Of a stretch of DNA of 64,000 nucleotides, positions 1 through 12,600 are shown piece after piece. Positions within the stretch are counted from its first letter, which is position 1; every line of letters begins with the position of its first letter. A program made the translations under genes and the position numbers. The notes below the pieces were generated by a model. The model was not told where the DNA came from and ran no database searches. It saw nothing but the letters and a program-made list of their open reading frames with translations. The DNA comes from Paralichthys olivaceus (lineage: Eukaryota > Chordata > Actinopteri > Pleuronectiformes > Paralichthyidae): assembly GCF_024713975.1 (NCBI RefSeq), contig NC_091104.1, forward strand, positions 16,449,580 through 16,513,579, given 5' to 3'.

Positions 1-214
1 GCCGAGACACATACTGAAACTTCAAAACAAAGCAGTGGTCCATGGCCTGGTCTTCTTAACTGTGTAAAAGTAATCAATTCAATCAAAGAGGCTGCTATTT
101 AATGATATTTCACTTGTTTATGTTCCACCAGGGAGGAGAATGAAAAAGTGGTATGAGCTTATTGAGGGGAAATCTGCAGCTGGACACTAAAGCAATAAGA
201 GAAAACAGTTTTAC

Positions 215-3200
215 CCAGGTGAGGGTTGTCTCAGTGGGGCTGCCTGAGGTTCAGCTTGCTGGGGGCTGGTGGCTGCAGCACTTTCAGCCATGGAGTTCTC
301 TTCCTGGGCTGCTAGGTAGACCAACCTCTGCTCTGAATAGGAAACAGTCAAACACATCATTAGACCTGGAGAGAGAACAAATATGGAGTAACAGTGCCCT
401 CGTCTGGTCAGAATAAACAGAAGGGTAATAGTAGTAATTAACCTTTACTCCAAATGATTTCTAGGAGGAAATGAAAACAATGTGAGCCTACCCTCGAAGG
501 CCTTGGCAGCATCCACCAGGTGGGCCCAGTCCAGTGGACCATCTGCCCCATTGTCTGGCAGGGGCATGAGGGCGGGATCCTGCAGCTGCTGCCTCTTCTT
601 CTCCTGCTCCAGCTCTGAGCTCTCTGTGGCCGACAGGTCTCCTGGGAGGAGAAACAGAAAAGTTAAATACACAGAAAAACAGAAACATTTTTGCAACCAA
701 TGCTAAAACTACATGAGTATTTGAGAATGTGAGAAATATTTTAGCCTTTGGGAGCTTTTTGTATAACTCTCGCAAGAATAAATATCAGATTACAAATCAC
801 CAAATCAAACTTTATAATATTTATTATACCCACAAACAACATATGTATGACCCTCCCTCCTCTATGATCAGCTATCAGGTATAATGAGAATGAGCATAAT
901 ATTTACCCAGGGATTTGTGTGACACTCGCCGGCTTGGTCCTTGGCGAATGGTGGGTGAGCGTGGCATGGTGGAGCAGCTGAACAGAAGGTCAGTGGGCGT
1001 GTCACGTTGTCCAACGGAGGATGGCTCCCTCTGCCCGCTGTAGATGCTCTCATCTGACAGAGTTCTCTGCAGGGAGCGACGACTGGGTGGCGGGCCTGGA
1101 AACAACGGCTGCAGATATGGACGGAAACAGACAAGAAATGAGAGGTCTGAGGTGAGACAGAGTGAGAATTATATCTTTTTTATTTTTAATTCATTAAGTG
1201 TTCTACATAGTCCCTTGCAACTGCAGAAGTACCTCCAGGGGGATAAGTTGTCCTGGTCAGGATTCACTCTACCATGTTACTATGACCTCTTTTAAAACAA
1301 AATAAGCACATATACATGTGTTTTATTAAACAGGAGTAAACCTGCTTACAAAAGGCGATTGACTCCTTTATCATTGCCAATAGAGTTTGCTTCTTTTTTT
1401 TTTCATGTTCAATATTATGAATGCATCGAAAACCACTGCTGTCTTGCCAGTGTAGCATTTTGCAAGATACAAAAAAAACTGTTGCACATTGTTCCCAAGA
1501 TGTAAAAAAACAATAAATACACAAAAATTCATTGCTAATTGGTGCCAATGCCCGGAAGTTCTGCATGTGTCATAATGTCGTGCTAGATAAGGTGCAGCGT
1601 CAGTGTCTAAGCTGCCAAAATAAAGAAATAATAACATTCACCCATGTGTCATGTTGATAAAAACTCATTAAGTCATTTAACCAAAACAAAAGCCAGATGT
1701 AAGTGGATGTCAGTGGCTGTTTTAACCAGTGGAAAGAAAGCTTATGTTACAAGCACCAGTAAAGAGAAAGAGACTGCAGCTTTTCTCAGTACCTTCTCAT
1801 CAGTTGTAGTAGGTGGAGGGCTGTCAAGTGTAATGAGCTTCTTCAAGTCTTCTTCAAGGCTGGACTTGGCAGTGTGCCGCTGAGGCGACTGGGAGCCCCG
1901 GAGATTGGCCCTGAGCTGTGGTTGGCCGCCCAGAAGACCATCACTCTGGTGCCGTCTGGAGAGGAAAGCAAAACTCTGCTCAGACAGAGACCTCTTGTAT
2001 CCAAATAACAAGCATTTTATATATATATATATATATAAAAAAATCTGGAATTTTTGTGGGAGTGCACAATCTGGACTAATGAAAATAATCTCATTATACT
2101 CTGTGCTATGACAATAGAGAGATACTGGAGTTTAAAGTTTAAAGGGGGTGACCGAGATTTTAAGAAGACGTTACTGTTACTGAAAATTTGCAAATGACTA
2201 TTTCCCTTAACATGACACGTAATTGCTTCAACAGGAAAAACTGTGGTTTGTTGAACAGCTGCATAGTGTGAGCACGGTGGCCATCCTCAACCACAAATGA
2301 CTGTTTGCTCATTGACGCATACAAACAAAACGTTGCCTCAAATGAATAAAAAGAGGACGTTTCTTTCTTCACTGTTTCCTGCTAACCAAACATATTGATG
2401 TAAAAAAAAAATAGAGAGAGAGTATAATACACAGCTTCACCACATGAAGGCAGTGTTGACCAAATGTGGAAAAGCATCAACAGGAGCTGAGCATTGGGAC
2501 AAAACCTTCTCATAACACAAAAAATACAGTTTTAACCATTCACAGAGGGTGAGTAAATTCTTCATTCATCTTACTTGCGTGTGTTGCCAAAGTCCACAGA
2601 GTTGACGGTTCCGCCTGGTTTCCTCCAGCCAATCAGGTACTTCGAGGTCGCTCCTTGACGGGGGTAGAAACTCTTGGTCCCTGGAGACTGGGGGCTCTGG
2701 GATATAGATGAAGGGCCTGCCTCAGCCGCCTCATCCTGTGGTGACACGGGGCTGCAGCCGTGACCCATCGGGCTCCCCGAGTGGCCAGAACTGGAGGCGA
2801 CATGAGACAAGATTACAATAAGGCGTCACAGACTTTGATATTCATGTAATGGTAAAATACACAAGCAAATGGTCTTTCAGGGGTTCTCTTAATACTATTT
2901 TATTTAGGGCTCAGTTAATTTCATATGGTTGAGGAAATATTCATTAATTTGACTGGAAATTAATTTCTTCTGTTCAAATTGTCAAAAATATTTTAAGTCA
3001 CATTTAGAACAGTCAGATTCTCTTAAAGCCATTACCACATGTTCAATCACTGCATCTGCTACTTCTGCAGATACGATCAACTAATGAATTCATAAATAAA
3101 AAATAGGGCACAATGTCCTTGCACTTCCTTCTCAGCGCCTTCAAATAACGTTTCGAAGTTTGACATAAAAGCTTGAATTTTCAAACAGCATCTTTTATGT

Positions 3201-6200
3201 CTGTGTGTGCACAAAACATAGCTGCCGACGTACAGGTTTGGTGGAGCAGAGTTATTTCTGGCGGAGTCAAGGAGAAAGGGAAAGAAAGCTTTGGTTGACT
3301 CAAAGGAAGTAGGATTTAGAAAAGTGGGAGAACGGAGCTGAGCTCAGTCTGCATTTTCTAGCAACTTCAAGCACTTATTTCTATCACTGATACCAGGAGA
3401 TGGAGATGAATACAAATGCAAAACACAAACGTGCACACACCCACACAGCTATTCCCATCTTCCTCTCCCTTTGTTAGTGCCAAACCACAGAGCTTTGGAC
3501 TTTTCCATCTGCTCCAGTGCAGGATATATCTGGACTACAATGAATCACTGTCTGTTTAATTAAACATTGATGCGAGGACACAAATTCCTCAGCTTCCTGC
3601 AGAGCTGACGGTAACAAAACAGCAGCACACCTGGAGTGGGAGGTGGCATCGTTCAGGCTGTAGGAGCCACCATCAGGAACTAGAGGAAACGCTGTTGGGC
3701 TCTTCACTGGGACGTCGCTGCCGCCGATGGCAACAAGAGAGTCTGGAGTTGGAGGTGAACTGTCAGTTACCCCCTGGCTGCCTGCTGTGTCCTCCTGCCA
3801 TGGGATTTTGTCTTTAGCCCTGAAGGCACCTGTGGAGGAGGAAGTGCTGCTCTGGGTGGCGGTGAAGGAGGTGGCGTCGATGCCACTGTCAGTGGAGGCG
3901 CCCTGGAGGTAGCCGTTCAGCTCTAGATCACTCCGTACTCCTGAACGTGAGCTGACTTCGTACCATTTCTCATCGCTGTGGGCTGAGCTGGAGGCGTTGC
4001 TTGAGAGCGTGTTGCTGCTCGACTGGCTGGATGAATATGGAGCATCCAACTATTGACAGATGAGAAGTCAAACTGTCATTTTCAAACTTAAAAAACATAG
4101 TTTCTTGATGTTTTACTGTAAATATTCCCCAAACTAGTTTTCCAGAGTGTCCCTTCTGTCTCTCTTCAATGACTGAGAACCTACGATTACCACTGCAGTG
4201 CTAAGAAACATTTTAATGACTGTCCTTAGTGCAGGGTTGATAAACACTTACTGTAGCTCTTACAAGGGAAGGAAATTACATGTGTTTGTTGATTCCAGCT
4301 CACCTTAGTGCTTTTGTTTGGAGACATGTGGCTGCTCTGCTCTGCCAGCTGCAGTCGAGGAATCACCACCTTGGAAACCACAGTGTCTGCAGGAAGCAAA
4401 GACACAACAAAGATAAGTGACACAATTATAGAAGCTATGTTTTGTTCGATCCTATGACTAATAGTTCCTCTTACCTGCATTGGCTTTGTCTCCCTGTCTG
4501 CTCGTGTCCACCTCCCCTGATCGGGACCATCCAACACCAGTGCTAGAGCAAACTTTGATCCCATTGGCCCCATCACCTGCTGCCTGCCGTGCAGAAGACA
4601 CAGGGGACTGGCAGTTGTTGTTATTAAACCTAGAGGGAGGGTGAACAAGGTCACTTGTGTTGTCAGGAAGTGCAGCATAGCTCATATGAGGTGTATAACC
4701 AATTGCAAGGGAAAGAAAAAACTTACCCATCAGGCACTGACTTCTGCCTCCAGTGGGTGGAGCTCATGGTGTCTGTGTAGGAGAGGCTGGAGGGGGAGTT
4801 TGTGTTGTGCAGTGTGCGACCCATCACGATGGAGCAGGCCAGAGCGTAGTTGTCGTTGCCTGGTGAGTATCTGTGAGGACACATGGATTTCATTCAAGAC
4901 AAATACTGCCGCCAGACAGCTTTGAGTTCAGAGTCTGCAGGTTTCATAACAGCATAGTGTTTATTTTGCAAACCTTTTGGGGTTGAGTGGCCGCCCGTCG
5001 CTGGACACACTTCGAGGGATAACAGCAGAGTTACGGTCATTGAGGTCTGAGGGCGGCGCCTTGATCAGCGTTCCCCCTGTGCCAGCGGCGCGTGTTTGAG
5101 GGCTTGATGAGGTGCGTGGCCACTTAGTGTTGTTGTTGGTCGGGCGGAAGGGGAACTTTAACTCATAGGGCATTCCCTCCTTGTGGTTCTTGTAGTCCAC
5201 TAGTGGCATGTGGTAGATTTCTGAGCAGCCTCTGTTGCCACATGAAAGGTTCATGGTCAGAATACGACACTGTCAAACTTAAAAAACTTCATACAGCTGC
5301 AATAACTGCAGTCCCTCTTTTATCTATAGATACTAGATATAGAACTATATAGCTGTTTTCTGACATGCTCCGGCCAGCTCCCAAGTAAAAGCTCGTGAAA
5401 AAACAACAGGAGATTCTCTGGGTTCACAGCGAGCGACTTGGCATGTTGATGACGTTTCTAACTCACAACGGACGCAGAACTGAAAAAAAGCCCAAAATAA
5501 CACAAATAGCTCAGGACTAAAAAGAGATGTCATGCAAGAAAAGGATGACGATGAACTTGGAGAGATGAGAGTTTTTGGTGATAAGGGCTGCGCTGTAAAC
5601 AAAAACACGTCATCTTTGCAGCAAAATGTTATGTCGCCTGCTACATGCTGTGCCGCCCCTCACCTGAATGCTCCAGAGAATTCTGTGTTGTTGTGAACGT
5701 GTCTGAAAGGAAAATCTACAGTTGTGTTGCTTTTATGCGAAAGGAAAACTCCAGAGAAGGTCCAGACCCCATTGTCTGGGCACTGAAAACAGCTTGTTAA
5801 CTGTACCTGCGCGGTGTGGAGTCCTCATGTGGAGGAATGATGACCACCTTCACGGTGACTGAGGTGCGGAGCAGGTCGATCATTTGCTCGTGAGACAGCG
5901 AGGCCACTGACACCTTGCAAATCTCAACCAGGCGGCTACCCTGCCTCAGCCCAGCCTGCCAGGCGTAACCGTAGGGCTCCACTTCCGCTACAATGCCCTC
6001 GAAGTTGACGTGAAAGCCCAGCTGGCCCAGAGCATTGCGGCGCAGGGTCATCTCTGTGGTCTGAGTGCCCTTGGTCAACAGCTGCAGAACAGAAAGAGAG
6101 AAAGAGTTCAATTCAACCAATTTAGAATCTTTTGCAGGTAAACTACTAAACTGTCTTACATTGAAGACGCATGTCATTCCCAAACAAGCTAAAACACATA

Positions 6201-9200
6201 TATAAACAATCACTTTAAATTAAAATACTCTGTACACTCCCCTGATACCTAACCACTTTCAGACATCCTGTCTACCCCTACCTCTCACTAAGGGAAATTA
6301 AATAGCGGTAAATACTGTTTAGCAAAGCCCGGGACTGTTCTGATGCATGTCAAGATGCCCACAACAAAGGCCATGAAAAAGAAAACACAAACACATTCCT
6401 GCATTTTAAAGAAAAGCACGTGTCAGTACTGGTCGCAGGCAACAGTGATGTCTTAACTTTGTTTACCATCAATTAGAAGGGGAGTGAAGTCTGAGGAGTG
6501 ATTTAAATAACCACCAAAGAGCATGGACTTACCTACATCACGTTAAAAACCTCAGTAATGGTATCATATCACCAAATGAGTATGTATTATGCTTAGCGTG
6601 ACTTGTAATCACAGAGTCAATAAAACGGCTGCGGTTTTTTGGTGACTGTATAATTTGAGGCGTCGCCCTTATGCTGCAATAATAACACCAACAATACTTA
6701 ATGTTTTTCCAGTCTACTGTTGTTGGGGGGAGGGGACAGAGAGCATAGCGTACCCTCATACCTTCATGGGACTGGATGTCGCTAATATCACTTGAAACTT
6801 ACTCAGCACTTCAGTCACACCTGTTCAGTGGCTACAGGGACAAACCAAACAGTGCTGACCTTTGCTCTAGGGCTGAGCAATATGGCCAAAATTATATCAA
6901 GATAAAAATGTCAGCCAATATCAATGATAATCATACAAAAGGCCCATTCTAGGGTAAAGAAAACAACAATTGTTATATTGCTATTCATATTGTGATAATT
7001 ATTAATATTGTTTCCATTGCCCAGCCCTAATCTGCGCTCATTGATACTGGTTAGTTGATTCAGAAATGTATGTTGATTCTACTTTATTACCTGAGGATTA
7101 CACAAAAGCTACGAAACCAATTTACATGAATCTTGGTGGAAGGGTGTGGTATGCGTCAGGGAAGAACCCATTAGATTTTATACAGGATTATTTTTGTCAC
7201 TTTCTTTAATATTGCGAAATAGGATGATTTTCAACATTTTTGTGATTTCTCAGAGAATTCATGGATCTTGGTTAAAACAAAATAAGGCTCGATTTGGTGC
7301 TGCTCGAAATACACACTGTGTCTAGATCTAAGTCATTTAAATGTGGTTTGTTCTGTTGGGCCTTGGTTGAGGTATGCACTCTACTATCATTCTAGTGAGC
7401 CATTGCTCATCTTTCAAGGTGACTGGTCAAAATGTAAGCATGATGATAAAAAAAGTAGTTATTAGTGCAAGATAAAAGGATTAATGTGTGTTCCTTACAA
7501 GCAGTTTGTCACACATAGGGTGTTTAGCTCAGTGTGACCTCTGATCACTACAACAGATGGTGTCTGTGTGTGTGTTACTCAGATGTACTGTCAGACAGTG
7601 CTGCAGCCCCACTGACCTCCAGCCTTTTGACAACCTCTCCAAAGTCTTCTGTGTTGTTGTTGATGGAGCGCAGCGATACGCTCTCACCACGCTCGTAGTA
7701 GATCTTCATGGAGGCGGGGCTCCCCGTTGACCAACCAATCACATCCCTTGTGGCACAGTTAAAAACCACTGTTTTGGCCTCCTGATCCAACAGGATGATG
7801 AAGTCATTGGAGATGGCCAATAGGCACTCGCGTTCAGCACCAGCCACCTGATCTTCAGCATGCACCTGCCAGGTCACTGCCCCAAGACTCCGAAGTTCCC
7901 CCCCACTGTACGGACGCACCTTCTCCCGTCGTTTGTGTGCCAGAGAGATGAAGGGGAACTTCCCAGTGGGCTCCAGTGGCGTGGTGGTGACGTGGCGCTC
8001 CGCCAAGTCACGCAGGTACTCCTGCCGTGTGCGTGTTGCCATGGCACCAAACTTATCAGACTTGTGGGCAGCGTTTTCAGCGTTGATGACTTTGGCCAAC
8101 AAGAAATCCCTGAAGACTGTTGATTTGGGGAAAGTCACACCTTTGGGGATTGGCGGGCCGAAGATGGGAACGTCCTGGGAACGGGTAACGGCCACACTGC
8201 AGAGGGAGAAGAGAATAAAATAGTGAAGTCACTGCTGCAGGAATTTATAAAACTAGAAAAGTACTTTAAAAGTGGTCATTAAAGCAGTTTTTTGTTCTAT
8301 AATTTCATAAAACAACAAACACAAAATAATATACAGTAAAAAAACACAAAAATAAAATAGAACTCTAATTTAATCTAAAATGAAATAAATGAATTATGCA
8401 GAGACAAAAACAAATGTGCATATTCCTATAACCAAGAAATAATCTGGTGTGATATTTTGCAAGGACAAACAGCACATGTGGGCTCATAAAAAAGCAAAGT
8501 GGAGACATCTTTACATGGTTTCCCTGAGGTATTGTTGCCTTTGACCCGATTCATTTTGAGCATAACGGAGGGCGTTAAAAGATCAACGAGCAAGGCTCTC
8601 CTCGTGTTACCATCTACTGCTCCTATTCCATTTGCACACAATGACTGTCCTCGAGTTGCATTACTATGAATTAGTAAACAGGTGTAGGAAGTGCTGTCTC
8701 ATACCTGTTCTTCATATGAAACTGGGCTCAAAGGGTTAGGGTTAAGGGTTAGGGCTAATTAAAAAAAAATAGTGTTAAAACTAAGTGGGATTCAATTTCC
8801 ATTTGGATTTTTCAAACTGCTGACTGCATGTCTATTCCTCCTCTGGGTGCATGATTCCTCATGTTAATTTGACGGTTATATAGAGGGTGTATATGTATAC
8901 ATACAGTCAGGTGCATATATACGCTGATAGCCAATGAGAATGTGAAAGCAGAGACATGGCCTTGGATAAGCTGATGTGACAGTCCTGACAAGTTGCCTTC
9001 CAGTCCATTAAACAGATAACACAGCCATTGCCTGTAGCAGAAATGTTGCAAACCATGCCTGACTACACCCAGCGTATATAAATACTATACATCCAATCAC
9101 AGTTGACAAGCCAGCTCCCAGTGCTGACACCCTGCCACTCTCTGCTACATCATGGTATGGAGAAGCAGTGCTACGGCCAGAGCTGGCGAGCACAGACAGC

Positions 9201-9545
9201 CTACATTTCCCAAACAAAGATCTAGTTATGCAATCTGCCTCGTTGGCCCTGTGTGACTTTAAGGCAGCAAGTTGAAAGCAGCAGATTAGCACCCCACTGG
9301 CCCCGGGCCACTTACTCCACTAATGCTTTGGCCTGGCTCAATAAGACATGAGCATCATCCAAGTCTCAGCAGTAGGCAACAACTGACTATTAATAACCAG
9401 ATGACTCAACAAATCATAACTGATACTTTATTAAGAGATTAAAGAAGACATGCATTACCGACATAGTGTTGCACAAGATATAAAAACAAAGCCATGTGAA
9501 ATTATGCCAAAAATAAAAACAAACACCTCTTCAAGCTTTCAAGCT

Positions 9546-9606
<61 letters not shown>

Positions 9607-12600
9607 ATCTGAGTGTGATGTGTGTTTTAATGATGACAAAAAATCCACAGACAAATCACTGCATCAGCTGCTGAGCATGTTTTAATGAAACTCACACAAA
9701 ATACAAAGTAAACATAAACAATGATAACTTACCTCAGGGTTTCGCCAAAAATTAACTACGCTCTTCAGGGTACTGAAGCAAAATATCCAGAATGTTTGCT
9801 GTAATCAATTCAAGGCGACTAAAGTATTTGCTACGTCAACATTAACTCGATTCTGTTCTGCAGCTACAATTTTACACAGCAGAGTGGCAGCAGAGTGGCA
9901 ATCCTTGTAGCTGTTCCACTTCTCTTGTCCTGACACAGGATTGTTTCCAAGCCACCAGGGGAAAGCATCCAGGGAAACACTTGCGACAGTCATGAGTGAA
10001 GTCTTGACATATGGCACCTCAATCCACAGAACATGAGATGAAGCCAAAGGCAGAAAGTGTGTGAGTTGACTCTGGGTGGGGTGGCAACCATTCGATTGTC
10101 TTCAAGGACTCTGTGTCTCGCGCCTCTCCATTTCATCAATACGACAAATCAGGAGAACAGGCATGCTTCTTCTTTCTCTGTTCCCAGCGTGCAAACCAGA
10201 AGATGCTTCCTCAGGCAAAAAAGTGCTAAATGACAGTTCCCTTCTCAATGGGATAGAGTAGCTGGTCATAAAAAATATAAGTAACTTGCCAGAGAAAAAA
10301 AGGAAGAAGGGCTAGAAATAAAGCCCAAATGTGATGCGGGCGTGTGTTGAGAAACTCACCCGTCTGCTCCTGAGGTGGACGCTCTGAGCTCTGACGGACT
10401 GAGCTCTCAACAATTTTCCCCGCTCACATGCTTGTCCGACTGAAGAGAGCACTTTGTGTGCATGGCGCTAACTCCTTCAGACCACTCCGGCTCACGCTGC
10501 CCAAAGGCAAAGTGGCAAGCAGGGAGAGGACGAGGAGGAGGAGGAAAAGGGGGTGGGGGGTGGGTTGCTTGTATTATGCGAGTGTGTGGAGGAGCAAGCA
10601 TTTGAGTGAATTAGTGTGCAAGGGAGAAAGTGTGTGTATGTGTGTGTGTAACTTTTGTGCAAGTAGGCGTGAGAAAGAGGTAAAAGGAGAAACAGGAGTA
10701 GAAGAGTGAGAGGGAGCATCAATGTGTAAATAATATCTGTGTATGCGGGGCCCAGGAAGTGTGTGCAGTGGGGTAGCGATGCAGAAGTGTGAATGCCACA
10801 CAGACTTGAAGACTGATCATCACAAGGCCAAGAATGATCCAGCAGAGGAGACGGGGATGAGGAGAATTCACATCGGTTTGACAGGCACTGTAGGGCCATT
10901 CGCTTCTATTTGATCACATTCTCATGGAGACACAGTTGACATGACCATACACAGTTCAGAAACCATGGACGGAGGTCACGCAGCAGGCTTTTATGTTTGA
11001 CCCATGCCTTCCAGTCAATGCTTTTGTCTTAATGCTTGCCACCTGCATGAAACTAAGGCCGCTGGTAAAACTCAGAGTGGTGAGGAGCTTTTACAGGAGA
11101 ACCACGTCAGGAATTGAAGGAGTTTGTGTATTTTGTTCACAAGTGAGGACAGTCAGAATAGTGTGATGTCTAAAGTATTGCGGTTGTTGTACCAATCCAT
11201 TGTTAGGAAGGGGGAACTGAGTTGCAAAACAAAGCTTTCAATCTACCAATCGATCGATGTTCTGACCCTCACTTATGATCATCAGCTCTGGATAATGACC
11301 GAAAGGACGATCACGGTTACAAGCAGAATTGAGTTTTCTCCAAATGGATGGGTTCAGCCTTTGAGATCACTTCAAGTCCAAAATGGCAGTGGAGGTGGTT
11401 CAGGCATCTTGTCAGGATCCCTCCCGGGATCTTCTATTGGAGGTTTATTGGGCACACACAACTGGGGAGAGACCCAGGGGTGGACCTAGAACTTGCTGCA
11501 GGCACTACATATCCCATCTGGTCTAGGAATGCATCGGGATCCCCCAGGAAGTCCTTGAAAGCGTGGCAGGGAAGAGGGATGTCTGGAATATTCTACTTAC
11601 CTGGCAGCCTCTGCAATCCAAACTCATGCATTGGATGAATGGATGAGACAGGAAGTTAAAACCAGATCAATAATGCTGGTGTGAGTGACCAGTCTAGACA
11701 ACCACACATAAAAAAGCCTGTATACATGTAGGAAAATAAAAAGTTTCCATTGTGGCCCCTACACATTACACCTGCAAGCTCACTGCTCATTACATTCAGT
11801 TCAGCTATTATTTTGCTTCGTTATCTCTCCTAATGTGTTGCAAAGACCCACCTGTAGCACGTGGTGTCAGAGCAGGGGTTGTGCACCCGAACAATGATGA
11901 AGACATGCTGAAAGTGAGAGCGAATGGCCTTGGGGGTGAAAGGGTGAGCACCGGGCTCCTGGAACACAATGGTCACAATGTCGTTCCCAATGTGTCGCTT
12001 CCTCAGCAACTAGTCAATAAAAAAGCAAAGTCTTAATTAGAGAAGAATGAGACCATGTGCTTCCATTAACAGACGGGCAAATACTTGGAAGACAATTAAG
12101 ATTTCTTTAGAAAGAAGGTTGGATGACAATCAAACTTGACACCTGAGCCACACGTCATGTCATGCATTCCTTTATACAATACACCCTTCCTTTAAGGTTT
12201 CATTTGTTTTCAAACAAAAGAGTTTTCCATTTCCTGATACATAGCTAATGGTATAACACAAAAGACTGGGCTCTCCAACTTTTACCTGTTGTTTGTTGTT
12301 GGGTGTGTACGGCAGCAGAGTCGACACATGGAACATGATCTCGTAGTCCTTGTATGAAGTGTACAGGGAGTGAATTCCTGTTGAATCCGCTGCAGGAAAA
12401 ATTCAGTGTGAGACCCATGGTACAAATAGTGACATCCATCTCTCACATGTGTATTATGTGTGCTCAGTGTTTTCTCTGTAGGGCAGGATGCAATTTCATT
12501 ACAGCCTCAACAACCAGACAATGGTGAACTGTGTGTGGGTCGATGTCAGCATGGATGAAATAACAGTGAAAACTGATGCTCAACAGTTTTACTCAAGTGT

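Larger units (their letters stand above)
8197..11851 (-). other. sipa1l1 intron with a candidate internal promoter and repeats
   Basis: This 3.7-kb intron interrupts the RapGAP coding region. It contains a Rex1/Babar-like LINE remnant (11110-11650, plus), a CA/TG microsatellite (9546-9602) and a short telomere-like run (8733-8758). A possible alternative first exon ends at 10360 and a small possible exon lies at 9772-9733. The remainder shows nothing recognisable. Confidence 0.5.

Noticed and set aside
8733-8758. Interstitial telomere sequence
   Set aside because: Only about four imperfect TTAGGG-like units; too short to argue for a chromosome fusion.
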